Origin: Aquatica leii | Taxonomy: Eukaryota > Arthropoda > Insecta > Coleoptera > Lampyridae | Assembly (NCBI GenBank): GCA_035610365.1 | Contig: CM069435.1 | Location: 3,250,001-3,314,000, forward strand | Length of the DNA: 64,000 nucleotides | Direction: 5' to 3' | Shown: positions 9,921 to 20,521 of the stretch, piece by piece | Numbering within the stretch: the stretch's first letter is position 1 | Layout of the letters: each line of letters starts with the position of its first letter | Notes under the pieces: model-generated | Told to the model about the DNA's origin: nothing | Databases searched by the model: none | Seen by the model: the letters and a program-made list of their open reading frames with translations, nothing else | Program-made: the position numbers and the translations under genes

Positions 9921-10859
9921 CGAGTTACATTTACATATGTGTTAACATACCTTGTATGGTGTATTTGATTTGTATATTTTACCATTTTTATATTTCTTGT
10001 ATTATTGTCATCTGAATTTGTTTGTTTTTACTTAACCTTTTATTTGGTTGACTTGGTTGACAAAATTTGCGCAATTTATAATGTTAGCCGATCGAGAAGA
10101 AGGTGAACAATGGTAATTTTTTACCATTTTATGAATGATAATTTTTCTCGCAAATCAACATAAATTTGTTTCAAGAAAAGAATTTTTTTAAAAACTTGCT
10201 GGTACAAGAGCAATTACAAATTCGAGTCTAAATTGCAAGTCTTCCGATCAAAATAAAAAAAAAATGTTAGAAAAATATAATCATCAAGAAAAACCAGAGC
10301 CGGGAGCGTCAACAGCACTAAAAAGACGACGCTGTCAAGCAGCAGCAAATACAGCGCTTATAGTTGTACAAAATGCGGCATCACTTTAGGTTTGAAACCA
10401 GTATTCAAAAATAATTTGTAAAAACTGTCTCGATGCTAATGAGGGGGCTTAATTATCGAACTGTATCTCGTCAAACTTCCTATTATATCTATTGTAGAAT
10501 GAAAATAAATTATACGTTCTGAATATGGATGTTTTTTGTTCAAAATACACAATTATTTTAATAATAGCAGTTAGGTAATTGAATATTGCTTATACAATGG
10601 TATAGGATCTCATTTAATAGTTATTTTTAAAAATTTTAACTAAACCACCATCGTACACGTACATGTATCTAAGAGATAACACGACTAACCGCGTTACTGA
10701 AAACTGCGCGATGGAGGATTAAACTTTTATAAACTAAACATTTACATTTGAAGGTTTACATTTAAGCCACAAGCTAAAAATCAAATCCATTACCTTTAAA
10801 ACGAAGAAAGAGTGCTAATATTGTAATTCTAGACATTAAACTTTCACCATAAAACATAT
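9921..10859. other. AT-rich stretch with no recognised gene
   Basis: No family motif was recognised. A 41-codon open frame starts with ATG at 10264 and includes QEKPEPGASTALKRRRCQAA, with no match I know. The left part may be residue of older insertions. Confidence 0.4.
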
Positions 10860-11702
10860 TAAAATATTTTTAGGGTAGTTGGTGTATTATTTATTTAGAA
10901 CAATATAAATGCGAGGTTTCGAACCTGGTCTAAGTTCTTCGTCAGTCAAAATTAATTTGACAATGGTAAAACTAAGGTCACTAAAAACAATAACTATAAG
11001 GGAACTCAAGTTTATTTAGCTACAGCATTTGCTCGAAGGTCTAAAGGAAAACCACCATAAAAACTCTAGACGTAGCTTAAGTGTAAATGGTGGACAAATT
11101 AAGATTAAGAAATAACAGGTAACCATGTGTCAGAAAGTTCGTAACCACTGTCTCTATTGAAATTGTTAGTATGTTTGATAATTTCAATAGCTTCTCTAAT
11201 CTTTCTTGATTTCCAGTACTTTATTTTAGAAATTGTTTTAGTTTTCTCAAAGTTTATATCATGAAGAGTGTCAAGTGCATGTTTGGCAAGGGCAGACTTA
11301 GTAGGTTGGAGTAAACGAAGATGTCTTTTATGTTCTTTTAATCTCGTATCTATAGTTCTACCAGTTACGCCAATATATACCTTGCCACAGGTGAATGGGA
11401 CTTGGTACACTACACAGGTATTGTAAGGTATTTTGTCTATTATAGGATTCAACAAATTTTAAATTTTAGTAGTAGTATTATAAGCTACTTTTATCTTATG
11501 TTTACTTAGTATTCTTCTAATTTTGTCACTTATGTTGGAAACAAAAGGTAGAATAACAAAGTTTTGGTTAATAGTTGAATCATCTGTTAAAGTAGGTCTT
11601 GTCTTTGGTCTAAGAAACTTTTTAATTTGTTCTTTATTAAAACCATTTATTAGAAAAACTTTCTTAAGGTGTTCTAATTCTTCTTGTAATTTATCTTGGT
11701 GT
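10860..11702 (-). mobile_element. Penelope-like element A, inverted 3' fragment
   Basis: On the minus strand this copy begins inside the RT-endonuclease linker (11702), continues through the GIY-YIG endonuclease and ends in a non-coding tail with TCTAAGTTCTTCGTCAG near 10930. It aligns with 13467-14160 and 16744-16862 of the plus-strand copy B. The arrangement with copy B is head to head, a layout known for Penelope insertions with a partial inverted copy at the 5' side. Confidence 0.8.
11105..11455 (-). CDS. PLE GIY-YIG endonuclease domain (copy A)
   Basis: This 116-codon frame encodes a GIY-YIG nuclease fragment: CVVYQVPFTCGKVYIGVTGR (the VYQ and VYIGVTGR segments stand for GIY and YIG), TRLKEHKRHLRL with the conserved Arg, and IREAIEIIKHTNNFNRDSGYEL with the conserved Glu and the PLE-specific Asn-Phe-Asn-Arg tail. 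The frame upstream (to 11702) gives the RT-endonuclease linker but meets a stop just before this frame. In active elements this domain nicks the target for primed reverse transcription. This copy lacks RT and cannot act alone. Confidence 0.75.
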   Translation of the reverse strand: MLNPIIDKIPYNTCVVYQVPFTCGKVYIGVTGRTIDTRLKEHKRHLRLLQPTKSALAKHALDTLHDINFEKTKTISKIKYWKSRKIREAIEIIKHTNNFNRDSGYELSDTWLPVIS

Positions 11703-12030
11703 CAGTAAAATATGTAAAGTATCTTTTACAACTACAGTTTGATAATAATACCATTAAGTTATTCGAACATTGTTTGACATCGTTCTTTTTGTTTAATGGT
11801 GAATACTACAAACAGATACATGTTGTAGCAATGGGATCGCCAATTTTTCAATCTGTTGCTAATTATTATATGGAATATTTTGAAGAAGAAACCTTAAAAA
11901 TCTGCATCTAAAAAACCAAAATTATGGCTTAAATATGTAGATAATTTTGCAATTCGGTCTCATGGTGTAGATGAACTACAAATGTTTCTTCAATATCTTA
12001 ACAACCCAGTAAACACAAAATTGATAATGT
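11703..12030 (+). pseudogene. PLE reverse transcriptase fragment (copy B)
   Basis: The frame 11696-11911 shows the PLE RT signature FFLFNGEYYKQIHVVAMGSP followed by VANYYMEYFEEE. After a frameshift near 11900, the catalytic box region reads KLWLKYVDNFAIRSHG. The usual YVDD is thus YVDN, so the second Asp is lost. The fingers region upstream of this point is absent. PLE RTs are related to telomerase RT. Confidence 0.75.
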
Positions 12031-12046
12031 TTAGTAACAGTTTCAA

Positions 12047-13258
12047 AACAAAAAAATTATGATTCACTCTTGTTTCAAACTAAAAGAAACCTAACTGCAA
12101 TAAAATAGCTATAAGTCCATCGCTGTTTCACTTATTTGAATCAGTATAGTTTCGGCATTTTAAATTCAAATCTGTTGCAAAATAAATGTTGCATTCGGTT
12201 TACGTTTTAAAAGCTTCGTTCTTGAACTGATACTAAATGATCAATAAATATATGATTTTCTTGTTTCAATAATGTACTTAAACAGTTTCAGTAATATAAT
12301 AATACATTTTCGAATGCACGTTTCAAATTTTATTGCACAATAAATATTTTTAAATACAATATCACATTGACTTTTTTACATATTGCAACTTTCTTTGATG
12401 TGGTCTTTTCACGGAAGTCTCGAAAACTGCATCAGTTACTGTTGGGTAGCAACTTTTAACCGCATCTGTAACATAGAAATAAATATTTCATTTATATACA
12501 TACATAATCACAGAGTTACACAAAATTAATTACATTTTTTTTAATCAAAAACAACAAACTTAATATAAATATCAATTTAGCAATCATAAGAAACTTATAA
12601 AAACACTGTGAATAACTTTAGCTGTACATAATCGTATAGAAAACTTGAAGAATTGAACTGTAATTATAAATCCTAAAGTATCATCAGATTTATGCAATAA
12701 TCTACCTTAACGCAACCATGTGTGTTAATTTACATTTTTTTAATACAAATTAAAACATGATACATAAAGAACAGAAATGATAATAATATTGATTACATTT
12801 ATGGATTATAATAAAATATTTCGACTTATCGTTTATTGTTCCATTTTGTAATTGTACACACAGCATCACTTATCAAACTACAACCGAACAAGTGAAAAGA
12901 TATCAATTTGCAGCGCAAGCGTTGACGACAGTAATTAAAAGTATAGCAACGACTAATGCTGACTAATCACAAAGTACTAGTTTTTACAAGAACGATTCCA
13001 CTGTTTTGAAAATAATTCAATCTTATTTAATCGATCTTCAAACAATTCTAGTTATTCAAAAAATATTCGGTTTTAATAAATCAGTTTTTAGACGGTTGCT
13101 GATTATGGGAAAAAAATTGCTAGTACTGAAACGGTTTAAAACTGATTGTGAAAAATCGAAACTCTTTCAATTTATTCACTGTCAGTTACATGTAAATAAT
13201 ATAAAAATGGAACTAACACGAAACAACGTAATGAAACAATTGTTTTAATTTTGTCACT
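12047..13258. other. Unidentified 1.2-kb insert within PLE copy B
   Basis: The PLE frame stops being recognisable near 12030 and resumes at about 13275 with the LPFLAVKIERKPDG segment. The intervening DNA is AT-rich with no transposase motif. The 13-mer GTAACAGTTTCAA occurs at both edges (12034-12046 and 13259-13271) and may be a target duplication of a non-autonomous element. No convincing terminal inverted repeat was seen. Confidence 0.45.
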
Positions 13259-13274
13259 GTAACAGTTTCAATTT

Positions 13275-14063
13275 ACTGAAAAAAAAATTAATGCTATCTT
13301 ACCTTTCCTTGCTGTAAAAATAGAAAGAAAACCAGATGGTACTTTAATACATTCAGTTTATTGAAAACCAACACATACAGATCAATACATAAACGCAAAT
13401 TCTCATCATCACCCAGCTCAGAAACTTGGGACGATTCGCACATTATATAATCGTGCAACAATAATTTGTCACCAAGATAATTTACAAGAATTAGAACACC
13501 TTAAGATAGTTTTTATAAGAAATGGTTTTAATAAAGAACAAATCAAAAAGTTTCTTAGACTAAAGACAAGATCTACTTTAACAGATGATTCAACTATTAA
13601 CCAAAACTTTGTGATTCTACCTTTTGTTTCCAACATAAGTGACAAAATTGGAAGAATACTAAGTAAACATAAGATAAAAGTAGCTTATAATACTACTACT
13701 AAAATTTAAAATTTGTTGAATCCTATAAAAGACAAAATACCTTATAATACCTGTGTTGTGTATCAAGTCCCATGCACCTGTGACGAGATATATATTGGCG
13801 AAACTGGTAGAACTATGGATACGAGATTAAAAGAACATAGAAGACATCTTCGTTTGCTCCAACCTACTAAGTCTGCCATTGCCGAACATGCACTTCACAC
13901 TCTTCATGATATAAATTTTAAGAAAACTAAAACAATTTCTAAACTAACAAATTGGAAATTAAAAAAAATTAGAGAAGCTATTGAAATTATTAAACATCCT
14001 AACAATTTTAATAGAGACAGTGGTTACGAACTTTCTCACGCATGGTTACCTGTTATTTCTTAA
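13275..14063 (+). pseudogene. PLE RT thumb, linker and GIY-YIG endonuclease (copy B)
   Basis: This segment carries LPFLAVKIERKPDG, the KPTHTDQYINANSHHHPAQK motif typical of PLEs, the linker ISDKIGRILSKHKIKVAY, and an intact 116-codon GIY-YIG frame at 13713-14063. That frame holds CDEIYIGETGRTMDTRLKEH and IREAIEIIKHPNNFNRDSG. Stops after HSVY and before the endonuclease frame break the protein. The endonuclease is about 90% identical by eye to copy A, so the two derive from one recent source. Confidence 0.8.
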
Positions 14064-14338
14064 TCTTAATTTGTCCACCATTGACACTTAAGCTACGTCT
14101 AGAGTTTTTATGGTGGTTTTCCTTTAGACCTTCAAGCAAATGCTGTAGCTAAATAAACTTATCCCAATTACACTGGTCTGCAAAAAAATATTTTTTATCA
14201 AGCCCCCTGACACTATTCCGGGCGATTCTTATGTAAAATGACGTCCTGAATCCAAATATGTCTTCCGTTTTCTTCCATCTCCCACCATTTTTGAGGTAGC
14301 CCCAAATCTCTAATTTTACCACTTTTCGATAAATTAAT

Positions 14339-14397
14339 TATAATTTATTTATCGAACAATAATAATAATTATAATAATTATTATAATAATAAATATA
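14339..14397. repeat. AAT/ATT-rich simple repeat
   Basis: A run of AATAAT and TAATTA units forms a self-complementary AT-rich tract inside the CMC-like transposon, between its right-hand gene end and the terminal repeat. Confidence 0.7.
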
Positions 14398-14473
14398 TGG
14401 ACATGAATTTAATTTAAATGGGAAAAAGAACTATTTTAGCTATAAACAGTAATAAATAAAAAGATATTCATCG

Positions 14474-16150
14474 TTACTTGGTGCTTGCTTTTCTTTTACA
14501 CCCTGAGGTACAGCTCTCTCGTTTCAAAAACCAGCAGTACTCCGCCAACATGCTTGCATTCCACTTCCCTGAAAATCTCTTCTCCAGCTTAGCAATGTCT
14601 TGATGGAACCGTTCCCCGTGTTCATCCGAGACTGCTCCTAAATTTTCAGGGAAAAAGTCCAGATGCGAGTTAAGGAAGTGAACTTTAAGAGAAATGTTAC
14701 ATCTTATGTCCTTGTACGCTAAAAACAGTTCCTCGACGTGACCGACATAATCTTCACTTTTGTGGTTATCCAGGAAGTTCTTACATACGTTTTGAAATGC
14801 AAGTCAAGCTCGTTTTTTTTTCGATTTAGGTGTTCAATAAACGTCGAATCTTGGAAGACTTGTCTAATCTGGGGACCACCAAAAACGCCTTCTTTGATTT
14901 TAGCTTCGCTAAGACGAGGAAATTTAGTTTTCAAAAATTGAAATGCGCCACCTGCCTTGTCCACTGCTTTCACAAACTGCTTGATCAATCCAAGTTTGAT
15001 GTGTAAAGGTGGTAAGTAAATATTTTTCTTCGGAACCAAAGGATTGTGGGTGACATTTTTCTGACCCGGAATAAAATTTTCTCGCAGAGGCCAGTCTTGT
15101 ACGATGTAATGTTTATCTCGGGCTCGGCTATCCCATTCACAAAGGAAGCAGCAATATTTTGTGAATCCTGATTGCAGGCCCGTGAGTAGAGCAACAACTT
15201 TTAAGTTAGCGCAAAGTTTCCACTTATAATCATGATAACTAATTTTATCAAGGATTCTGAAGATGCTTTCGCACGTTTCCTTCATATCAACGGAGTATGC
15301 AACTGGAACTGATGGGAAGTCATTCCCATTTGCCAACAGGACAACTTTTAAGCTTGTTTTTGATGAGTCTATAAACAGTCTCTATTTGTCTGGGTCACAT
15401 GGCATCTGTAGCTCTGTGATCAATAAATTTGCATTAGGGTAGAACACTAAACCTTTATATTCTGCAAAAAGTCATTTCAGGGTTGCTTGTCTGGTCCTGT
15501 AAGATGATACTTTTACTCCCTTTTCTAAGAGATTCCACTGTTGAAGTCGCGATACTAAGAGCTGAGATTTGGTCTTGGGTAACTGCAAATCTCTGACAAG
15601 ATCATTTAATTCCGATTGAGTGAGGAGGTGAAGTTGCCGAGAAACTAAATCTGCGGAATACTCTTCATCATCATTGAACGTATCATTTGAAGGCCCAGGT
15701 TGTGGCTTAGAGTCTTTTAAATCAATTCCCGGCTCTAGAGTATAAGTGTTTGGGGGTTCTGAGATTGGCAAAGTATCGTTATGAGAAACAGATCTTAGAG
15801 CTGACAGAATATTGGGATACTGAATTGTATGCTTACTTTTGCTCGAAAACCCGACGGTAGAAGTCATACAAAAGTAACAATCTGTAAGATGACAGCGAGG
15901 TTCACGCCAAACCATGGGCACAGCAATTGATTTACGGGTACTTTTGAGCCATTTGGTCAAACTATTGTAACAAGTCGTACTGCAAACTGATGGAGCTCAA
16001 GTCTTGTCCTGGTCGCCAACTTGACAATCAAAGTACAATTTATAAGCTGTTTTAACAAGCGGAGAAAGGGGTTTTCGTTGCGCTTTTAAAGTTAGTTCCC
16101 CGCAAGTATAGCAGAAGCTATCGAGACTCGCGTCGCATAAATAAACAGTA
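14474..16150 (-). pseudogene. CMC-like transposase (degenerate)
   Basis: Reading the minus strand across lesions gives, in order, a Cys pair (DSFCYTCGELTLKAQRKPLSP near 16120), CYNSLTKWLKSTRKSIAVP and a CYFC motif (15870-15960). An ELNDLVRDLQLPKTKSQLL helix, RLFIDSSKTSLKVVLLANG and SVDMKETCESIF follow. Then come KWKLCANLKVVALLTGLQSG, TKYCCFLCEWDSRARDKHY, KIKEGVFGGPQI and SDEHGERFHQDI (near 14610), ending at 14474. Visible lesions are TGA near 16010, TAG near 15390 where Trp is expected, a frameshift near 15472 and one near 14797. This transposase family is common in insect and hydra genomes; the superfamily name rests on the element ends. Confidence 0.75.
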
Positions 16151-16872
16151 ATTTAACGCCCGACATTAACCACAAATCACACTTAGTCACTTGAAAAAAT
16201 CCGGAGTAAAAGTAGTTTTACTGTTTTACACAAATGAACAAAAATGAACACAAAATCCAGCACGTTTAAAACGTCGACAAGTTAACTTTGCAACAGCTAT
16301 AGATGTACTGATCGAAGCAGTTAAGCAAACAATGTAATATACTATAATGAGAAGAGTAATGCAAGTTCAAGCCTGTCGAAAATTCCTGTTCAAACCTGCA
16401 TGTGGTATTGAGATCGCCAGCGTCGTGCAGTGAATCTTCCTAACTGTTTATTGATATTTTCTTACTGTTCTTATATATTTGTATTTTATTGTTGTTTCTA
16501 TATACATTTTATAGCAAAACTTTTGCCAAATACTTTGGTATAAATTTTATTACCTGCTTTGGGATGTTTATCAACTATAAGTTAAAATTCTAAAAAAATG
16601 CAAAAAATAAAATCAAAATGGGGTCCCCCCAAAATAGATGGGTGATGGGTAAAAACGGAGCTCATTTTTGGATTTAGGAGGTCATTTTACATAAGAATCG
16701 TCAAGAATGGTATCAGGGCCGATTTTCATGCAGACTAGTGTTATCTAGTTCCCTTATGTTAAATTAATTTAATGTTGCCTGACGAAGAACTTAGACCAAG
16801 TTTGAAAGCTCGCATTTATATTGTTCTAAATAAATACACCAATTACCCTAAAAATATTTTAATTGTAATTCT

Positions 16873-17400
16873 CTTTCAAAATAAACCTCAATATTATTTT
16901 GATCCCTTATCGAGGAGCTCCTAAAAGACGCGCCAAACTTAGTTATTATTTAAATTGTTATTTACATTTATGTCATTATCTTAGTTACAGTTTTTGTTTG
17001 GTTGTTATTGTTTTTGTTCGTTTCATACTTGTACAATGCTTCTTTTTCTGCATTTTTCTTGTCGTTACTCGTTTTAATCGTTTTCTGATTAGTTTTTGAT
17101 TTATCGCGGTCGTTATTTTTATCGTTATATTATTTTTCGTTTTTTTACTATATTTTTTTCTTTTATTCTCATTTACTTTATAATCATCATACTTTATTTT
17201 TTTCTTTTCGTAGTTTTTCCTGTTTTTTAATAGTCGTCCTTCTTCTATATCTTTGATCATCTACATTGGTTTGACTTCAGTTCTTAATTTTCTTACTTGA
17301 TCAATTAATCAAAATATTCTTTTCTAAATTTTGTTTTGTAAAGAGGTTAAATAAAAGAAGTCTAAATACAGTGACTATTAGAGTACAGTTATTTTTTATT
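16873..17400. other. T-rich intergenic sequence
   Basis: This stretch is dominated by T-rich, low-complexity sequence. The Lys/Arg/Thr-rich frames it yields on the minus strand are compositional and match no family. It lies just downstream of the 3' end of the cuticular-type gene at 17436-17711. Confidence 0.5.
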
Positions 17401-17435
17401 TTTAATCAAAATATTATGAATAAAATTTATCTAAA

Positions 17436-17711
17436 TTATTTGCGGAAATAGTAAGGTGCTGTGTAAGCATACGGATAAGCTGAGTACGCTGCGTAAGCTC
17501 CGTAAGGTGCAACGATTGGAGCTGCAACTGCATGGTTAACGACGTGCGCTGAGTATGAAGTAGCGTAAGGTGCAACAAAAGCCGTAGGACCAAAAGACGC
17601 AAATGAACACGAAATGTATAAAACTGCCACTAAAACAAAAACCTAAACAAAATTATTAATTGCAATTAAAGTATTAGTGAAATAATAACTTACCACTATT
17701 TTAGTAACCAT
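17436..17711 (-). CDS. Small secreted Ala/Tyr/Pro-rich cuticular-type protein
   Basis: This is a two-exon gene. Exon 1 is 17694-17711 (ATG plus five codons, MVTKIV) with donor GTAAGT at 17693-17688. The acceptor TTTGTTTAG ends at 17643 and exon 2 runs 17642-17436, giving 74 residues. The start MVTKIVVFVLVAVLYISCS is a clean signal peptide, completed across the splice junction. The mature part is low-complexity (FVAPYATSYSAHVVNHAVAA, then YGAYAAYSAYPYAY) with repeated APY and AYS steps, ending in FRK. Such proteins are known structural components of insect cuticle. A TATA box lies about 60 bp upstream. The exact cuticular family is not assigned. Confidence 0.85.
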
Positions 17712-17767
17712 TGTTCTGACTCTGGTTTAACACACAAGTACAAATGCGACGTAAAAAATGATCCTTG

Positions 17768-17774
17768 CTTTATA
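17768..17774 (-). promoter_or_regulatory. TATA box of the cuticular-type gene
   Basis: The minus strand reads TATAAAG here, 57-63 bp upstream of the ATG at 17711. That leaves room for a short 5' UTR of about 25-30 bases. Confidence 0.6.
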
Positions 17775-17889
17775 TTAAACACTAGGATCAAAATAAGGCG
17801 CTGATATTTCGTATTTTTGCTAGTGGTTACGTAGACGCCATTTAAACAACAAACACGTGCTTGTGCTACATTGCCATCCATTGTTTAGT

Positions 17890-18735
17890 TATATCATTTA
17901 TTGTTTTGGAATTGTTATATAATTACATAATAGTAAATGATTTATTAATGAAAATAATAAAAATGTTCTTTGATAAAATTTCTTTCTTAATAATTAATTA
18001 ATTCTTTAATAGACGGTAGCTAGAAAGTGTAAGTAGATTTTCTGTATGCAAATGTGTGTTAATTACGTGACAGGTTAATCAATTTTAACGTATATTGTTT
18101 GCATTTCTACGCAATGACACAATCTACAAAAATTTTGATTACTTTCTTATGAGAGTCATGTTTTAATTGTATTTTTATGCACGATATAATATATAATAAA
18201 TTATTTTTTATGCTACTTTATGTAAAGAGAAGTATTTTTTTATGTATTTTGTTTTTGTTTAGTTTTCTAGAATTTAGTGTTTTATCAAAATTACCAAACG
18301 CAGTAAACTTTGAAAGAACTTATAAGTACATTATTGTATAAGATTAAATTAACTCATAGATAAAATAAATTTAAAAAAAATTTAGATTAAGACTTATAGA
18401 ATAGAAAAACATTATGCCCAAGAATTTACTGTAATAAAAAAAAAACAAAAATGTCGTTAAAAAACGCACACAGATTAACATTAACCAGATTTTAAGCAGA
18501 TATGAAAAAAACGGCAGAAACAAATGTAACACTAGTTACACATATAATAAAATTCTATAAAAGCTATACAAGGATATATCACAAACAAATTCTTGGTCAT
18601 CATTTAAGAACAGATAGTAAGGAAAAAAAATACAAAAAAATGTGGCATAAAAAGCATATTAAACCTGCCAAAAAGGCAATAAAAAAGGCACATACATCTA
18701 TTAAAATTTGTAGTTTATTTTTTTGTTTTACAATG
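17890..18735. other. AT-rich intergenic sequence, no gene recognised
   Basis: This region contains TTA/AAT-rich sequence only. A Lys-rich plus-strand frame that begins at 18502 runs antisense into the hAT transposase and is not considered real. Confidence 0.5.
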
Positions 18736-18739
18736 TTTA

Positions 18740-20521
18740 TTAAGTGCTATTATTTTCCCAAGCACAAATCAAATATTTTTCAATATTTTGACCAAGAAGC
18801 TGTTGCCTTTTATCATTTAAAATGTTTTTATAGAAGGAAAAAGTTCTTTCGACATCACAAGATGTTAGTGGAGCAAATTTTAATGCCGATGTTTCCGTTA
18901 TTGTTAAAGATATTTTCGGTTGATGCTTCATGACCTCCCTTTTTTGAATTTAAGTCAGCTGTTTAAAGAGGTCAAAGCAAGGGTTTTTGATGTGACGGAA
19001 TTCAATTTTTGATTAACTTTTTCCCCTATAGTCCCTGAACATGCTCTTATACTTGTTCTTATTCCTTCGAATGTAGCGAAAGATTCGGTAATTGCGGTTT
19101 CGCTTTTTTCTAACTTCTTTAATTCGTCAGAAATGCCGGAAAAGTGTTTTTATAAAAACTAGTCCTCTCTTAACAGCTTCGTCATTAAAAAGTTTTTTAA
19201 GATTTAGCAATTGCTGCAGAGGCCGTCTCGTCAAATAATTCGACCACATGAAGTAAGACAATTCAACTAATGTATAAGACAATGCCAGATTTTAGTATTC
19301 TTTAATTTTTTCAAAATGTGTGGCATAAAAAATGCAAGCAGATAACTAAGTTCCCCATCTTGTTATGATAGGTTCCGGTGGAAGTTTAACAACTGGAAGT
19401 TTTTTCTTATAGGCTCTTACACGTAATGGTACTTTTACAAAAACCTGAAACAAGATCCAATAATCTAAAAGAGAATCTAATATGTTAGAGATTTTTACCT
19501 TTTTGGTGGCAGAAATTAACCTGTTTAATATTGCAAACTCGTCTCTAATAAATTCACACACCTTATGTATTCCATGTGCTAGACAAGTTAAATGTTTTAA
19601 AGTCGGATAAAATATTTCTAATGCCTGAGCGGATTTGATCATATAAGGTGCTGCATCGGTTACGAATAAGAAAACCTTTTCTTTTTTTACGGCATTGGGA
19701 TACAGAAGTCCTACAAACATAAAATTATATAATTGTAATTAATAGATTGGATTATATTAATCAATCATTAAAAAAAAACTTACGTAAACAATCATCGAAA
19801 AAATTTGCAACTGTTTTGTGATTAGTCTGTAGAATTTCTTTGGACGCTAGCAAATGGGCTTTCCCTAGTTCTAGTTCAGACAATTTACCAACTACAAAAT
19901 TTGCTATATATCGACCTCTGCAATCGGTTGTTTCATCAACCGAAGTCCAAATGTAATGGTCCTCAATGTCATTCCTTATTATCTGTATTTTCTATAAAAA
20001 GTAAACCAGCATTTTGAAAACTATTAATACTTTAATTAAACAGCTTACCGATTGGTAACATATGTCTAAATAATTTTTTCGTAAAGTTGATTCATCTGGA
20101 ACAACTTTTTCGGTGTATTCTTCGAGGAAATTGCGAAAATTGATATTATTAAGTTTTTTAAGAGGAATTTGAGCCGACACCAATGCTTTGCACAAATCTA
20201 GAGCAAAAAATGTTTTTGATGGGCCAGGTTTATTCTGTTGATCTTCTATAACGTTTTTTAACAATGGGTGTTTCAGGATTTTTTTAATTATTTTTTAAAT
20301 GTAAACCACTACCCAAGTGCTGTTTTACATGGTACTTTTTAGTAGCACCGATCTAAATAAATACATATACTAGTAATTAAAAGCATTTAAATTAAAATAA
20401 TACAAACTTACTAAATTTGAACAAACTTGACAAAAAAGGTTTTCCCCGTCGGTTGTTAAACTATTGTCCTATTTAATCCACTTGTAATAATTTTCAAATT
20501 TTGATTGTTTATTAGGTGGCA
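18740..20521 (-). pseudogene. hAT-superfamily transposase (degenerate)
   Basis: On the minus strand the order of a hAT transposase is preserved. A BED finger start (MPPNKQSKFENYYKWIK, then NLFCQVCSN) is split by a probable intron from KKYHVKQHLGSGLHL. Next come [20 protein letters not shown] and [17 protein letters not shown] (19992-20264), then VTDAAPYMIKSAQALEIF with CLAHGIHKVCEF and PEPIITRWGT (19346-19720). The C-terminal dimerisation segment LKFAPLTSCDVERTFSFYKN is at 18740-18931. Stops follow KWIK and HLKNN, and the middle region is frameshifted. The terminal inverted repeats were not located. Confidence 0.85.

Larger units (their letters stand above)
14171..16740 (-). mobile_element. 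CMC-like DNA transposon (CACTG termini, TTA duplication)
   Basis: The element starts CACTGGTCTGCA and ends GCAGACTAGTG, with internal terminal similarity extending about 100 bp (ATTCTTATGTAAAATGAC at 14222 and, inverted, at 16681). It is flanked by TTA (14168-14170 and 16741-16743). CACTG-type ends with a 3-bp duplication fit the CACTA/Mirage/Chapaev (CMC) superfamily. It sits inside the 3' tail of PLE copy B, and comparison with copy A shows the tail is otherwise continuous. It encodes one decayed transposase on the minus strand. Confidence 0.8.
11703..16862 (+). mobile_element. Penelope-like element B, interrupted by two insertions
   Basis: The plus-strand copy begins abruptly within the RT, abutting copy A. 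It is interrupted at about 12047-13271 by unidentified sequence and again at 14171-16740 by a CMC-like transposon. It ends with the same tail as copy A (GACGAAGAACTTAGACCA near 16781, ending near 16862). An 11-bp direct repeat ATTGTAATTCT (10820-10830 and 16862-16872) lies outside the A+B pair and may be the target duplication of one compound insertion. Confidence 0.75.

Noticed and set aside
10912-10930. GGTTTCGAACCT-like motif resembling a tRNA B box
   Set aside because: It lies in the PLE tail, with no A box or cloverleaf around it, and recurs in the inverted copy.
12395-12480. Minus-strand segment TDAVKSCYPTVTDAVF preceded by an acceptor-like TTACAG
   Set aside because: It could be an exon relic, but there is no flanking exon and no clear family match, and it lies inside an unidentified insert.
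11105-14063. GIY-YIG domains considered as homing endonucleases or host nucleases
   Set aside because: They follow PLE RT and linker motifs and share PLE tails, so they are retroelement domains.
16985-17260. Minus-strand Lys/Thr/Arg-rich frame of 91 codons
   Set aside because: Low-complexity translation of a T-rich tract, with no promoter, splice or family support.
18502-18933. Plus-strand Lys-rich 143-codon frame
   Set aside because: It overlaps the hAT C-terminal segment in antisense and otherwise reflects A-rich composition; no family motif.
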